A stretch of 39,680 bases of DNA from JAVBMC01 sp031552845 (GTDB lineage: Bacteria > Verrucomicrobiota > Kiritimatiellia > RFP12 > DVOR01). The translations under genes were made by a program, and so were the position numbers. The stretch lies in contig JAVBMC010000071.1 in NCBI GenBank assembly GCA_031552845.1, positions 1 to 39,680 of the forward strand, given 5' to 3'. The notes under the pieces were generated by a model, which was given only the letters and a program-made list of their open reading frames with translations, searched no databases and had not been told where the DNA came from. The first letter of the stretch is position 1; every line of letters starts with the position of its first letter. Below are positions 16,605 through 23,789 of the stretch, one piece after another.

Positions 16605-16858
16605 ACCTGCTGACGCGATGGAACGCATGATGGCGACGAGACCGCGAGAGGCCGATGAGGTCGAGTACGGGCAGAGCCCGATGGGGAGGAAGCGATGAGG
16701 TCGTGTACGCCTGCCGATGGCAGGCGGTATTATGAGCATGTTCGACGAACATGCCTCCCCCCCCCCGGAGGGATGTCCTCTCTGTTCGACCTCGTCGGTC
16801 TCATCGGCCTCATCGACATACAGGACACATACCATTAGTGCCTATCCTTGGAGAGATG
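16605..16858. repeat. Gene-free intergenic region with 9-nt periodic GAGGTCGAT/GACCTCATC repeats and two hairpins
   Basis: No gene is seen. Two arms carry related 9-nt periodic sequence, GGCCGATGAGGTCGAG at about 16652 and GACCTCGTCGGTCTCATCGG at 16789-16808, in opposite orientation. Between them lie two stem-loops. GCCTGCC/GGCAGGC (16709-16725) is followed by ATTATGAG, as in the dispersed hairpin repeats. GCATGTTC/GAACATGC (16736-16754) has an 8-bp stem and a 3-base loop. Similar GACCTCATC sequence recurs at 25.2, 27.2, 27.6 and 28.1 kb. Confidence 0.6.
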
Positions 16859-16927
16859 GGGTGTGTGAGGCTGATACCTTAGGGTGCATGAGGTTAATAC
16901 CTCAGGGTGTGTGAGGCTGATACCTCA
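16859..16927. repeat. Three tandem 23-bp units, each with an inverted repeat
   Basis: Units at 16859-16881, 16882-16904 and 16905-16927 are in perfect register. Each begins GGGTG, ends ATACCT(C/T)A and contains TGAGG, six bases, CCTCA (last base pair imperfect in the first unit), so each can fold into a small hairpin. The middle copy differs at three or four positions. They lie between the HU-like gene terminator and the 9-nt repeat region. Confidence 0.8.
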
Positions 16928-17014
16928 CGGACCTTTGCACTGCAAGGTACAGCACCGCATCCTTGGAGGGATCAAGTGCCATGCAGAGAAGAGGTGCCGA
17001 CTGTTAACGGGCAC

Positions 17015-17043
17015 AAAAAAGGCGGAGGTTGTACGCCTCCGCC
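17015..17043 (-). terminator. Rho-independent terminator of the HU-like gene
   Basis: On the minus strand GGCGGAGG pairs with CCTCCGCC (17021-17043, loop of 7) and is followed by six T (17015-17020). It lies 27 bases past the HU-like stop codon. Confidence 0.88.
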
Positions 17044-17069
17044 CGTTTGAACGTCTATTGGCCCTGTGT

Positions 17070-17798
17070 TTAGTCGGCCACAGTCAGCAGTTCCGTGAGC
17101 GTAGCTACAGCGAGCTTTTTGCTGCGGTTGATGCGGTTACGGACTTCCACGCGGTAAGTCATCCCTTTCTGGAGTTCAGCCGGAACGGCGAACGTCAGGC
17201 GGGAGGGTTTGTTATCGAGGAAGGTGGTGGCGCGCACCGTCTCGCCTTCACCCTGTGGGACAAACCAGACGCCTTCATCACCCATAAGAGGGTGGATGCG
17301 CAGGTGCTTGCCGCGGATACCGGCCATGCCGCCCGGAGTGAGCTGCGTGTTGAGGGTGCCGGAGAGGGCATCTTCAAAACGCGTGAGCACAGGTGTTTTG
17401 GCTTTGAAGTCCACCAGCACCACCGAAATGTTATCGGGGCTGACAACTTGGTTCTGCAACGCTTTGTTAAACGTCATCTTCATCCGAAAGCGCCGTCCTT
17501 TCTCAGAGACTTCGTTACCCTCTTTATCCATCACGCCGCCCGCATGCAGATGGATGCTCCCCACGCCGGGAATTTCTACCGCCATGCCGTGCATGACTTC
17601 GTTGACGATAACCTTCCCCAAGTTACGCAACACCGCCAGCACATCCGCCTCTGAGACGGTCGTGCCTTCCGCGGCAATGAGCTTGGCCAGTTTCGTGCCC
17701 GTGAGCTTCTTCCCCATCTGCGTGACGTAGATGTACTCGCCGCGTTCCTTTTGCTCGGCCTGAAACGCAGGCCGTTTGTACAGTGTGATCTTAGACAT
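17070..17798 (-). CDS. HU-like DNA-binding protein with DUF4469-type C-terminal domain
   Basis: The protein has 242 residues. Residues ~1-125 form an HU/IHF-like domain: KLTGTKLAKLIAAEGTTVSEADVLAVLRNLGKVI, then GVGSIHLHAGG and RRFRMKMTFNKAL. The C-terminal ~110 residues (GTLNTQLTPGGMAGIRGKHLRI; RLTFAVPAELQKGMTYRVEVRNR) form the Ig-like domain found in DUF4469 proteins with an HU domain, common in Bacteroidota. It is probably a nucleoid protein; the role of the second domain is unknown. The gene has its own promoter (18048-18075), a ~240-base leader containing a conserved structured RNA (17931-18040), an AAAAGG site 11 bases before the ATG and its own terminator, so it is monocistronic and probably controlled through its leader. 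Confidence 0.87.
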   Translation of the reverse strand: MSKITLYKRPAFQAEQKERGEYIYVTQMGKKLTGTKLAKLIAAEGTTVSEADVLAVLRNLGKVIVNEVMHGMAVEIPGVGSIHLHAGGVMDKEGNEVSEKGRRFRMKMTFNKALQNQVVSPDNISVVLVDFKAKTPVLTRFEDALSGTLNTQLTPGGMAGIRGKHLRIHPLMGDEGVWFVPQGEGETVRATTFLDNKPSRLTFAVPAELQKGMTYRVEVRNRINRSKKLAVATLTELLTVAD

Positions 17799-17930
17799 AA
17801 TGTCATTTACCTTTTGCCGCTTATGTGTGATGTTGACAGCCGACGGCGTCTGTTAACCCGATGCCCAGATGATTCTGTAATAAACCCAATGCACACTTGC
17901 GGCATTGGCAGATATCTTCTGTGGCCTCTT

Positions 17931-18040
17931 GGCAGCACGCCGTTCCCCAACGTGTTGTCCTATATGTTGATGGCTCCTTCCGAGCTTGGGCTCCGGTATG
18001 CGCTATGCGCGTCAGTGACCGGTCACCCAATGGCGTCAAC
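17931..18040 (-). ncRNA. Conserved structured leader RNA, copy 1 (unknown family)
   Basis: This ~110-base element aligns over its whole length with 27805-27917. Shared blocks are GTTGAC, CCATTG, GTCACTGACGC, GCGCATAC, GAGC..AAGCT, AAGGAGCCATCAAC, GACAA and CGGCGTGC. GTTGA at the 5' end (18036-18040) pairs with TCAAC (17966-17970), closing a multiloop. Three hairpins lie inside: GTGA/TCAC, GCGC/GCGC and GAGC/GCTC. The stem sequences differ between copies while pairing is kept. The predicted start site lies at or next to the closing stem. It leads the HU-like gene, whose ATG is 132 bases past the element. I do not recognise it as a known riboswitch, 6S, tmRNA or SRP RNA; it could be a riboswitch, an autoregulatory protein-binding leader or an attenuated small RNA. 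Confidence 0.7.
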
Positions 18041-18047
18041 AACAGAC

Positions 18048-18075
18048 ACTGTAGCAGATTGGTTACCAAAGTCAA
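18048..18075 (-). promoter_or_regulatory. Predicted promoter of the HU-like transcript and leader RNA copy 1
   Basis: On the minus strand TTGACT (18070-18075) is followed by 16 bases and TACAGT (18048-18053). The closing stem of the leader RNA begins exactly 7 bases after the -10 box, as in copy 2. Confidence 0.7.
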
Positions 18076-18431
18076 GGGAGAAAACGAGGAAAAGCATCGA
18101 TTATTTTCTATCCGTTGGGATGAGATTATGTAATTCACTATAAAACAACAAGTTAAAACGACCTAAACTATGTGTAGCCAAACATCCCGCAATGGTATTA
18201 AGAGCGTTGATGTGTTTTGGGAAAGCAAGGGACGCCGGGGTAATGATACGGGGAAAGTGCAATCTCGTAGTGCGCTGAAATCGCTGAAACAGGGTATTTG
18301 AGGGCTATATCTGGGGGTGCATACTAAAGGAGTACGCTATAGGTTGGGGATGTGTCATTCTGGCCGTTTTTATTGGGTTTTTTGGTGTTTTGGGGTGTTG
18401 ATAACTTCCAACTTTTTAGGGGGGTATGGGC
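18076..18431. other. Intergenic region with no recognisable gene
   Basis: No supported gene or RNA is seen in these ~350 bases between the divergent HU-like and HAD promoters. The plus strand becomes G- and T-rich toward 18430, with runs such as GGGTTTTTTGG. A weak inverted repeat (GCATACT, AAAGG, AGTACGC) lies near 18319-18340. Short open frames here show no family resemblance. Confidence 0.5.
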
Positions 18432-18460
18432 TTGACTTATCGGGCCTGTAAGGCTATATT
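18432..18460 (+). promoter_or_regulatory. Predicted sigma70 promoter for the HAD hydrolase gene
   Basis: TTGACT (18432-18437), exactly 17 bases, then TATATT (18455-18460). It ends 30 bases before the start codon. Confidence 0.7.
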
Positions 18461-18490
18461 GGGGGGCGTTTTCAGTTACTAAGGATTGGC

Positions 18491-19378
18491 ATGAGCGGAC
18501 ATTTTTCAGTTGATGATTTGAAGAATTTGGTGAAGTCGCATGACTCGTTTGTCGGTATCGATTCGGATGGTTGCGTGTTTGATACGATGAGCGTGAAGCA
18601 GAAGCAGTTCTTCCACCCGTTGATTATTAAATACTGGGGATTGGAGAAGGTCGAAAAGGAACTGCGGGCGTGTGCGGAGTTTGTGAATCTGTATTCGAAG
18701 AACCGCGGGATTAACCGTTTCCCGGCGACGTTGCTGACGTTTGAATTGTTGAACGAGCATCCGAAGGCGAAGGAGCTGGGCGTTGTGGTGCCGGTGGATG
18801 GCTTGCGCGCTTATTGTACGTCAGGGCTGCCGCTGGGAAATCCGACGCTGAAGGAGTTTGCCGCAAAGTCGGATGATCCGGAAGTGAAGCGTCTGCTGGA
18901 GTGGAGCTTGGCCGTGAATGTGGCGATTGATAAAGAAATGCAGCCGGTGCCGCCGTTTAAGTGGGCGCTGGAGGCGTTGAAGATCATCCACAACGCGTGC
19001 GATGCGATTGTGGTTTCGCAAACGCCGGAAGAGGCGTTGGTGAAGGAGTGGAAGCACCATCAGATTGATAATCTGGTGCAGATGATTGCAGGGCAGGAAC
19101 TGGGCACAAAGGCCGAGCACCTGCAATTGGCCACGCAAGGGAAGTACCCGGTCGAGAACGTGTTGATGATCGGCGATGCCTTGGGTGATTTGAAGGCGGC
19201 ACAGCAGGTAGACGCATGCTTCTACCCCATCGTGCCGGGCCGTGAGGAAGAATCGTGGGAGAGATTTTGTAAGGACGCCTGCGGTAAGTTTTTGGATGGA
19301 ACTTACCGTGGCGATTACGCGGAGAGTCTGATTAAGGACTTCGACGATGCGTTGCCTGCAACGCCGCCGTGGCTTTGA
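18491..19378 (+). CDS. HAD superfamily hydrolase
   Basis: The protein has 295 residues. HAD motif I is GIDSDGCVFDT with D24 (nucleophile) and D26 (acid/base). Motif II is in VVSQTPEE (Ser), a Lys/Arg-rich region follows, and motif III is MIGDALGDLKAA with D229 and D233. A large helical cap lies between motifs I and II (about residues 30-165). The typical reaction is phosphate-ester hydrolysis in the cytoplasm; the substrate cannot be read from sequence. An AAGGA site lies 5 bases before the ATG. The gene is single, with its own promoter and a strong terminator. Unlike most of the window, its coding strand is G-rich. Confidence 0.88.
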   Translation: MSGHFSVDDLKNLVKSHDSFVGIDSDGCVFDTMSVKQKQFFHPLIIKYWGLEKVEKELRACAEFVNLYSKNRGINRFPATLLTFELLNEHPKAKELGVVVPVDGLRAYCTSGLPLGNPTLKEFAAKSDDPEVKRLLEWSLAVNVAIDKEMQPVPPFKWALEALKIIHNACDAIVVSQTPEEALVKEWKHHQIDNLVQMIAGQELGTKAEHLQLATQGKYPVENVLMIGDALGDLKAAQQVDACFYPIVPGREEESWERFCKDACGKFLDGTYRGDYAESLIKDFDDALPATPPWL

Positions 19379-19435
19379 ACGAACGCCACCGCGTAAATCT
19401 TTACAAAACAGCTTAATGCTGTTCTGTTCGTTGGC

Positions 19436-19465
19436 GGGGGAGCCCGAAAGGCTCCCCCGTTTTTT
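19436..19465 (+). terminator. Rho-independent terminator of the HAD hydrolase gene
   Basis: GGGGGAGCC (19436-19444), loop CGAAA, GGCTCCCCC (19450-19458), then G and six T. It lies between convergent genes and has no U tract on the minus strand. Confidence 0.92.
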
Positions 19466-19474
19466 ATGCCTTTA

Positions 19475-21280
19475 TTACTGAGCCTTGACAGGGATGCTCG
19501 GCATGAGGGACTTCATATCGGTCCACAAAGTGCCGGGGCCTGCATGGAGCACGCGGATGTCGAGCTCGGGCGAGAGGTTCTCGATGAGCTGCAGCTGCGC
19601 CAGATGCGCCGTATCCTTAAACACAGCCCCCTTGAGCTTCTGTCCCTGCGCGCGTTCATTATCTACCAAGAAGACTGCATCGACGTCAGCCTTGCCGCGA
19701 ATCTCCGTGATGTCGGCCTGAATGCGGGCCTTCTCAAGATTGAGGGCAGAGACTTCACGCTCAGCTTCGGCTTGGAGCGAAGCGACATCGCGGCGGGTTT
19801 CCGCCGTGACGGTGGCCACGAGCTTGGCGGTCTCTTGCTCTACCTGTGAGCGACTTTGATCAATCAACGCGGTCTGCGTGTTGAGCTCGGCTTGCTTGCG
19901 GGCGGTATCTTGACGCGCCTGGTTGGTCAGATCCTGCTCCTTCGCCTTGCTGGAGTCACGGATCGGCGTGAGGATTTCAAAAGGAATCTCCACGTGGCGG
20001 ATGATGGCGTTATGAACGAGAATATGCTTCTCCTTCAACACGCGTACGAGTTCTTCGTTCATCTGCTGTTGGAATACCTGCCGCCCTTCCCCATCAATGA
20101 AGTCGCGTGCTTTGTAGGACGAACCTTTCAGGCGGGAGATCGAAAGGATCTGCGGCAAGATGATCTTCTCCACCACCGCCGGCAAATCTCCATAGAGCAT
20201 ATACACGCGGGAGATATTCTCCGGCAGCAGCTCAAACTCCACCGTCATATCCAACATGATTTGGAAGCCATCACGCGAGGGAAACTCCACAAACCGCTGC
20301 AACGCAAACGCGGCCGACTCCGGCAGAATCACTGCAGACTTTTCATCAGACTGCACTTCGTACAAAGCCTCAACCTGATCAGCCATCGATGCAGCCGGTG
20401 CTCTTGATGCCATGACTCCACTCATCTTAGAAGTGCTCGCACGGCTGCTGCTGCCCAAACGTGAGGACGCTGAGCGGGACGAAGCAGCGCTCTTGCTTTT
20501 AGTCAGCTCTTTCTGAGCAACAAACCCTTGCTGATAGTTTTGGCTGATGTATTCATCGCGGCGTTGCTGCTGCTGGTTGAGAGTTGATAACTGCAATTCA
20601 TCCAATGCCGTGGCGGCGTTGGAGATTTGTCCCTTGGTCACAACTACGCTGCCGGCTTGGCCGACAATGGTGACTTGATTCATGCCGATTTCCATCACGT
20701 CCACCTGATAGGCTTTGGGGTTGATGTAGTAGAGGCCGGGCTGCAGCACGTCCTTCATCACGCCCTGTTCGCCGGGGCCTGCGAATGAACCCGTCGCTAC
20801 AGGCTTGCCGGTTTGCGAGGTGACTACGCCAACATAACCGATGGGAATATTGACGGCATCGAGCAACGTGGTTTGATAGCCAAAGGGATTGAGGCGGTAA
20901 ACGCCCGGCCCCAGCACATCACGCCAAACGCCTTTGCTGTCGGTTGAGTTGGCGGCGAGAATTTCGCCTGCGGGCAGTTCACGCCCCACGCGCGAAGTGA
21001 CCATCGCGACCTTGCCCACGGGAATCGTCAGCGCCTTCACAATCTTGCATGAGTAGTTGATGGGGTTGAAGAAGTAGCGGCCTTCCGGCAGCGGGTCTTT
21101 CCAAATACCCTTCTGATTACGCTCGGCGAGAATCTGTCCTTCGGGAAGTTCTTCACCCACCTTCGCGGTAATGACGGCCATGTGTCCCGCGGGCACCTGC
21201 ACACGGCAAAAAAACCACATCCAAACGCCCCAGATGGCGGCGATGAGTCCAACAGGAATCAATACGTAAAGCGCTTTCAT
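19475..21280 (-). CDS. SPFH/band 7 (flotillin-like) protein with repeated N-terminal beta domains, first of pair
   Basis: The protein has 601 residues. An N-terminal membrane helix (LIPVGLIAAIWGVWMWFF) is followed by three ~65-residue repeats, each of the form PxGxxAVxTxxxG, LPxGxIL, KGxxxDxLxPGxYxxNPxxY. Residues ~210-310 are a Ser/Gln-rich linker. An SPFH domain follows (MLDMTVEFELLPENISRVYMLYG), then a long coiled coil (about 440-550). SPFH proteins assemble into large membrane-associated cages or microdomains. The gene overlaps its upstream paralogue by one base (TAATG) and has an AAGGAG site, so the two are co-translated and probably form a hetero-oligomer. Confidence 0.87.
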   Translation of the reverse strand: MKALYVLIPVGLIAAIWGVWMWFFCRVQVPAGHMAVITAKVGEELPEGQILAERNQKGIWKDPLPEGRYFFNPINYSCKIVKALTIPVGKVAMVTSRVGRELPAGEILAANSTDSKGVWRDVLGPGVYRLNPFGYQTTLLDAVNIPIGYVGVVTSQTGKPVATGSFAGPGEQGVMKDVLQPGLYYINPKAYQVDVMEIGMNQVTIVGQAGSVVVTKGQISNAATALDELQLSTLNQQQQRRDEYISQNYQQGFVAQKELTKSKSAASSRSASSRLGSSSRASTSKMSGVMASRAPAASMADQVEALYEVQSDEKSAVILPESAAFALQRFVEFPSRDGFQIMLDMTVEFELLPENISRVYMLYGDLPAVVEKIILPQILSISRLKGSSYKARDFIDGEGRQVFQQQMNEELVRVLKEKHILVHNAIIRHVEIPFEILTPIRDSSKAKEQDLTNQARQDTARKQAELNTQTALIDQSRSQVEQETAKLVATVTAETRRDVASLQAEAEREVSALNLEKARIQADITEIRGKADVDAVFLVDNERAQGQKLKGAVFKDTAHLAQLQLIENLSPELDIRVLHAGPGTLWTDMKSLMPSIPVKAQ

Positions 21281-22788
21281 TATTTGGCTCCTTTCGTGGT
21301 AGAAACCGGCAAGCCCAAGACACCCCCCGGCGCATCCGGCGTGATGATGCTGCGGATCATCGGCGCGGTGCGTTCATATAAACGCGCGGAAACAAAATCC
21401 CTCTCGTCGGCGAAGACCGACACCTCCTGCTTCAACACGCCTGCATCGGCCTTGTTGCGGGCTTCAATCACCCGGCGGTTGGCTTCGGCCTCAGCGAGCT
21501 GTGCCTGCGCATAAGTCTTGGCGGTGTCCAAACCGATCTTGACGACATCGACGCCCGTCTGCGCGGCAACGACCTTCTCCATCTTAGATTGCTCGGCGGC
21601 AATGGTCTCGCGTATCTGCGCGGTCTCGGCAACGACCTTACGGCGATTCTGCTCGGCAAGGGCTTTCTGACGCTCAAGCTCGGCCAACGACTTGGCTTGC
21701 GTAATCTGCTGTTCGAACTTGCGGCTCTCCTGCGCGGCCAATTCGCGGTCACGGATAATCGCGGCAATCTCCTGCGGCGGAATGATATCGCGGATCAGCA
21801 CCGAGTTAATGGAAATGCCCCACCCGCGGCACACGGCCTGTAGATATCCCTCCAAGCTATTTTGAAAGGCTTGACGGGATTCGCCGACGATGAACTCGGT
21901 GGCCGACTTCTTGCTGCCCTCAATGCGCGAGAACCCGCGCGCGCTCGGCAGGATGAGCTTGTTCTTTACATCGTCCATATCGCCGATTTCGTGCGTGAGG
22001 AGTGCAGCCTTGTTGATGTTGATATTAAACTCCAACGTACCTTCCACCGTAATGGGGAAGCCGTCGAGCGTGAGAAACGTAATCGCATCCGGGCCGTTGA
22101 ACTCGAGGCGTTGGCTTTGGATATTCACAATCGACACGCCATAGACAAACGGGTTGAGGCGGTGGGTGCCTTCCTTCAACACCTCTTGCTGAACGCCCTT
22201 CTCGCCCTCGCCCGCGAGGAATCCATTCCCCTCAGCTGCGCCCTTGGCGCCGTTGAGAATATCGAGTCCGCAAAGACGCGTCACTACGCCGATATGCCCG
22301 GGGGCAATCTTGATGTCGTCATAAATCTCCACGTCGTAGGCGTAAGGGTTGATACGATGACGCCCCGTTCCCAGCACCTCGCTGACGATACCTTTATGTT
22401 CGGTATCCGGCGCGAGAATCTCACCGCCTTGCAAGTCCTTACCAAACTTGCGGATGAGTACGCCGAACCTGCCCGCGGGAATATCAGTCACCGGACGGAT
22501 CTCCCAGTCCCACACGTAGGGATTCCGGAAGTAGCGCCCCTCCGGCAGCACGTCAAACTGAATGCCCTTCTGCCCCGGCTTGTCGGCCAGAATCTGCCCT
22601 GACGGCAAGTCGGCACCTGTCTTACGGATGAGCACTGCGATCTGTCCGTTCTCCGGCTCAATCCGCCAGCCGAACCACCACCACACGGCGCCTGCAAAAA
22701 CCAGAAACGCCAAGACGATAAAGAACACGCCTCCCGCGGCCAACCCGACTTCCGCCCGCCGCTGCTTTACATCTGCTGCACTACTCAT
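21280..22788 (-). CDS. SPFH/band 7 (flotillin-like) protein with repeated N-terminal beta domains, second of pair
   Basis: The protein has 502 residues. It has a membrane helix (GVFFIVLAFLVFAGAVWWWFG, about 17-37), then three repeats matching those of its neighbour (GQIAVLIRKTGADLPSGQIL; RFGVLIRKFGKDLQGGEIL; HIGVVTRLCG). An SPFH domain follows (FLTLDGFPITVEGTLEFNINI, about 240-260 onward), then a coiled coil rich in Ala, Glu, Gln and Arg (about 350-460). It lacks the Ser/Gln-rich linker of the neighbour. It is the first of the SPFH pair on the transcript and has an AAAGGAG site. Upstream on the same strand are a YqfO/NIF3-like gene and nrdR. Confidence 0.88.
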   Translation of the reverse strand: MSSAADVKQRRAEVGLAAGGVFFIVLAFLVFAGAVWWWFGWRIEPENGQIAVLIRKTGADLPSGQILADKPGQKGIQFDVLPEGRYFRNPYVWDWEIRPVTDIPAGRFGVLIRKFGKDLQGGEILAPDTEHKGIVSEVLGTGRHRINPYAYDVEIYDDIKIAPGHIGVVTRLCGLDILNGAKGAAEGNGFLAGEGEKGVQQEVLKEGTHRLNPFVYGVSIVNIQSQRLEFNGPDAITFLTLDGFPITVEGTLEFNININKAALLTHEIGDMDDVKNKLILPSARGFSRIEGSKKSATEFIVGESRQAFQNSLEGYLQAVCRGWGISINSVLIRDIIPPQEIAAIIRDRELAAQESRKFEQQITQAKSLAELERQKALAEQNRRKVVAETAQIRETIAAEQSKMEKVVAAQTGVDVVKIGLDTAKTYAQAQLAEAEANRRVIEARNKADAGVLKQEVSVFADERDFVSARLYERTAPMIRSIITPDAPGGVLGLPVSTTKGAK

Positions 22789-22812
22789 ACATCGACTCCT
22801 TTACTCAGCCTG

Positions 22813-23124
22813 TTAAATATCTTCCACGCGCACAAAATCATACGCTGGCACTTCATACGGATGCACCGCCAACAACGCGGCCTTCACACGCGCCGCCGCC
22901 TCATCCGCGCAAACCATCTCCATACGCCACTCCTCCACCGACGCACAAGCCCCCTCTTCACCTGCAAACGGCTTGCTCCCCGGCAAAGGGCGGAATTGCC
23001 CCATCCCCTTGACCTGCCAACAGCAACGGTCGTACCCATTATACGCACCGGCACCCGCCTCAAAGAGCGCTTCCTTCAACGCCTCCAAATGCGACTCCGG
23101 CACATACACCGTCAGCTTATACAT
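22813..23124 (-). CDS. YqfO/NIF3-insert-like small protein
   Basis: This 103-residue protein matches the CutA1-like ferredoxin-fold domain inserted into NIF3/YqfO proteins, here as a free-standing protein. It opens with YKLTVYVPESHLEALKEALFEAGAG, has the signature PLPGSKPFAGEEG around residues 46-58 and ends VHPYEVPAYDFVRVED. The function of this domain is not established; it has been proposed as a regulatory or metal-linked module. It follows nrdR by 10 bases on the same strand and has only a weak ribosome-binding site, so it probably depends on translation of nrdR. Confidence 0.88.
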   Translation of the reverse strand: MYKLTVYVPESHLEALKEALFEAGAGAYNGYDRCCWQVKGMGQFRPLPGSKPFAGEEGACASVEEWRMEMVCADEAAARVKAALLAVHPYEVPAYDFVRVEDI

Positions 23125-23134
23125 AGGGTACTAC

Positions 23135-23611
23135 TCAGGACTTGCCGTTGGGATGCGAATCGTCGCCGACGATATCCTTCACGGCATTGAGGAACTGGCT
23201 TACATCGGCAAAGCGGCGATAGACGGACGCAAAGCGTACGTATGCAACTTCATCCAGCGCCTGCAGCTTCTCCATCACCAATTGCCCGATACGCTCGGTC
23301 GTCACTTCGTCGCCATCAGCCTGCTCGACCTCGTCCACGATCTCGCACACCGTGTCCTCAATCTGCTGCGGACTCACGGGCCGCTTCTCGCACGCGCGCA
23401 TAATCCCGCTCATCAATTTCAGGCGGCTGAACTCCTCGCGCAGACCATTACGCTTCAGCACGCGCAGCGCATCCCGTACGATCTCCTCATACGTGGTAAA
23501 ACGCTCCCCGCACTCCAAGCACGCCCTGCGCCGGCGGATCACATCTCCCTCGCGCGCCGCACGGCTATCCAAAACCTTATCATCCAGACTTCCACACTTC
23601 GGGCAACGCAT
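23135..23611 (-). CDS. nrdR: Transcriptional repressor NrdR
   Basis: This 158-residue protein is of standard length. The zinc ribbon uses C3, C6, C31 and C34 (CPKCGS and CLECGERFTT). The ATP-cone follows from about residue 46 (VLKRNGLREEFSRLKLMSGI) to ~136 (EVAYVRFASVYRRF). NrdR senses ATP/dATP and represses ribonucleotide reductase genes; none of those is in this window. The C-terminal tail of ~20 residues (VGDDSHPNGKS) is unremarkable. The start has AAAAGGAG six bases upstream, and the gene heads a minus-strand run with the YqfO-like and SPFH genes. Confidence 0.96.
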   Translation of the reverse strand: MRCPKCGSLDDKVLDSRAAREGDVIRRRRACLECGERFTTYEEIVRDALRVLKRNGLREEFSRLKLMSGIMRACEKRPVSPQQIEDTVCEIVDEVEQADGDEVTTERIGQLVMEKLQALDEVAYVRFASVYRRFADVSQFLNAVKDIVGDDSHPNGKS

Positions 23612-23640
23612 GCAAAACTCCTTTTCTTAAAGACCTCTTT

Positions 23641-23669
23641 ATCATACAGCAAAAGAGAAAAACGCACAA
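23641..23669 (-). promoter_or_regulatory. Predicted promoter for nrdR
   Basis: On the minus strand TTGTGC (23664-23669), 17 bases, then TATGAT (23641-23646). It is divergent from the ilvC promoter 41 bases away. Confidence 0.5.
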
Positions 23670-23709
23670 GCCCAAAGCACGGGTTTTCGCAAAAACATAC
23701 AATAAAAGC

Positions 23710-23738
23710 TTGATTATTCCAAACGGTAACAGTATACT
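23710..23738 (+). promoter_or_regulatory. Predicted sigma70 promoter for ilvC
   Basis: TTGATT (23710-23715), exactly 17 bases, then TATACT (23733-23738). It lies ~50 bases before the start codon. No leucine-leader or T-box-like structure is evident in the short leader. Confidence 0.65.
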
Positions 23739-23789
23739 TTGCCCCTTCATCGCCCTCGAGGCGACAACACAGAAAGAGAGTTAATAGTT

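Noticed and set aside
17931..18040. 6S RNA, tmRNA, SRP RNA or a known riboswitch
   Set aside because: None of the conserved blocks I know for those RNAs is visible. The element is a compact multiloop with three hairpins, so I left the family open rather than naming one; an Rfam search would decide.
17821..18138. 105-codon minus-strand open frame upstream of the HU-like gene
   Set aside because: It coincides with the structured leader RNA and its promoter; the corresponding frame is not kept in the second copy.
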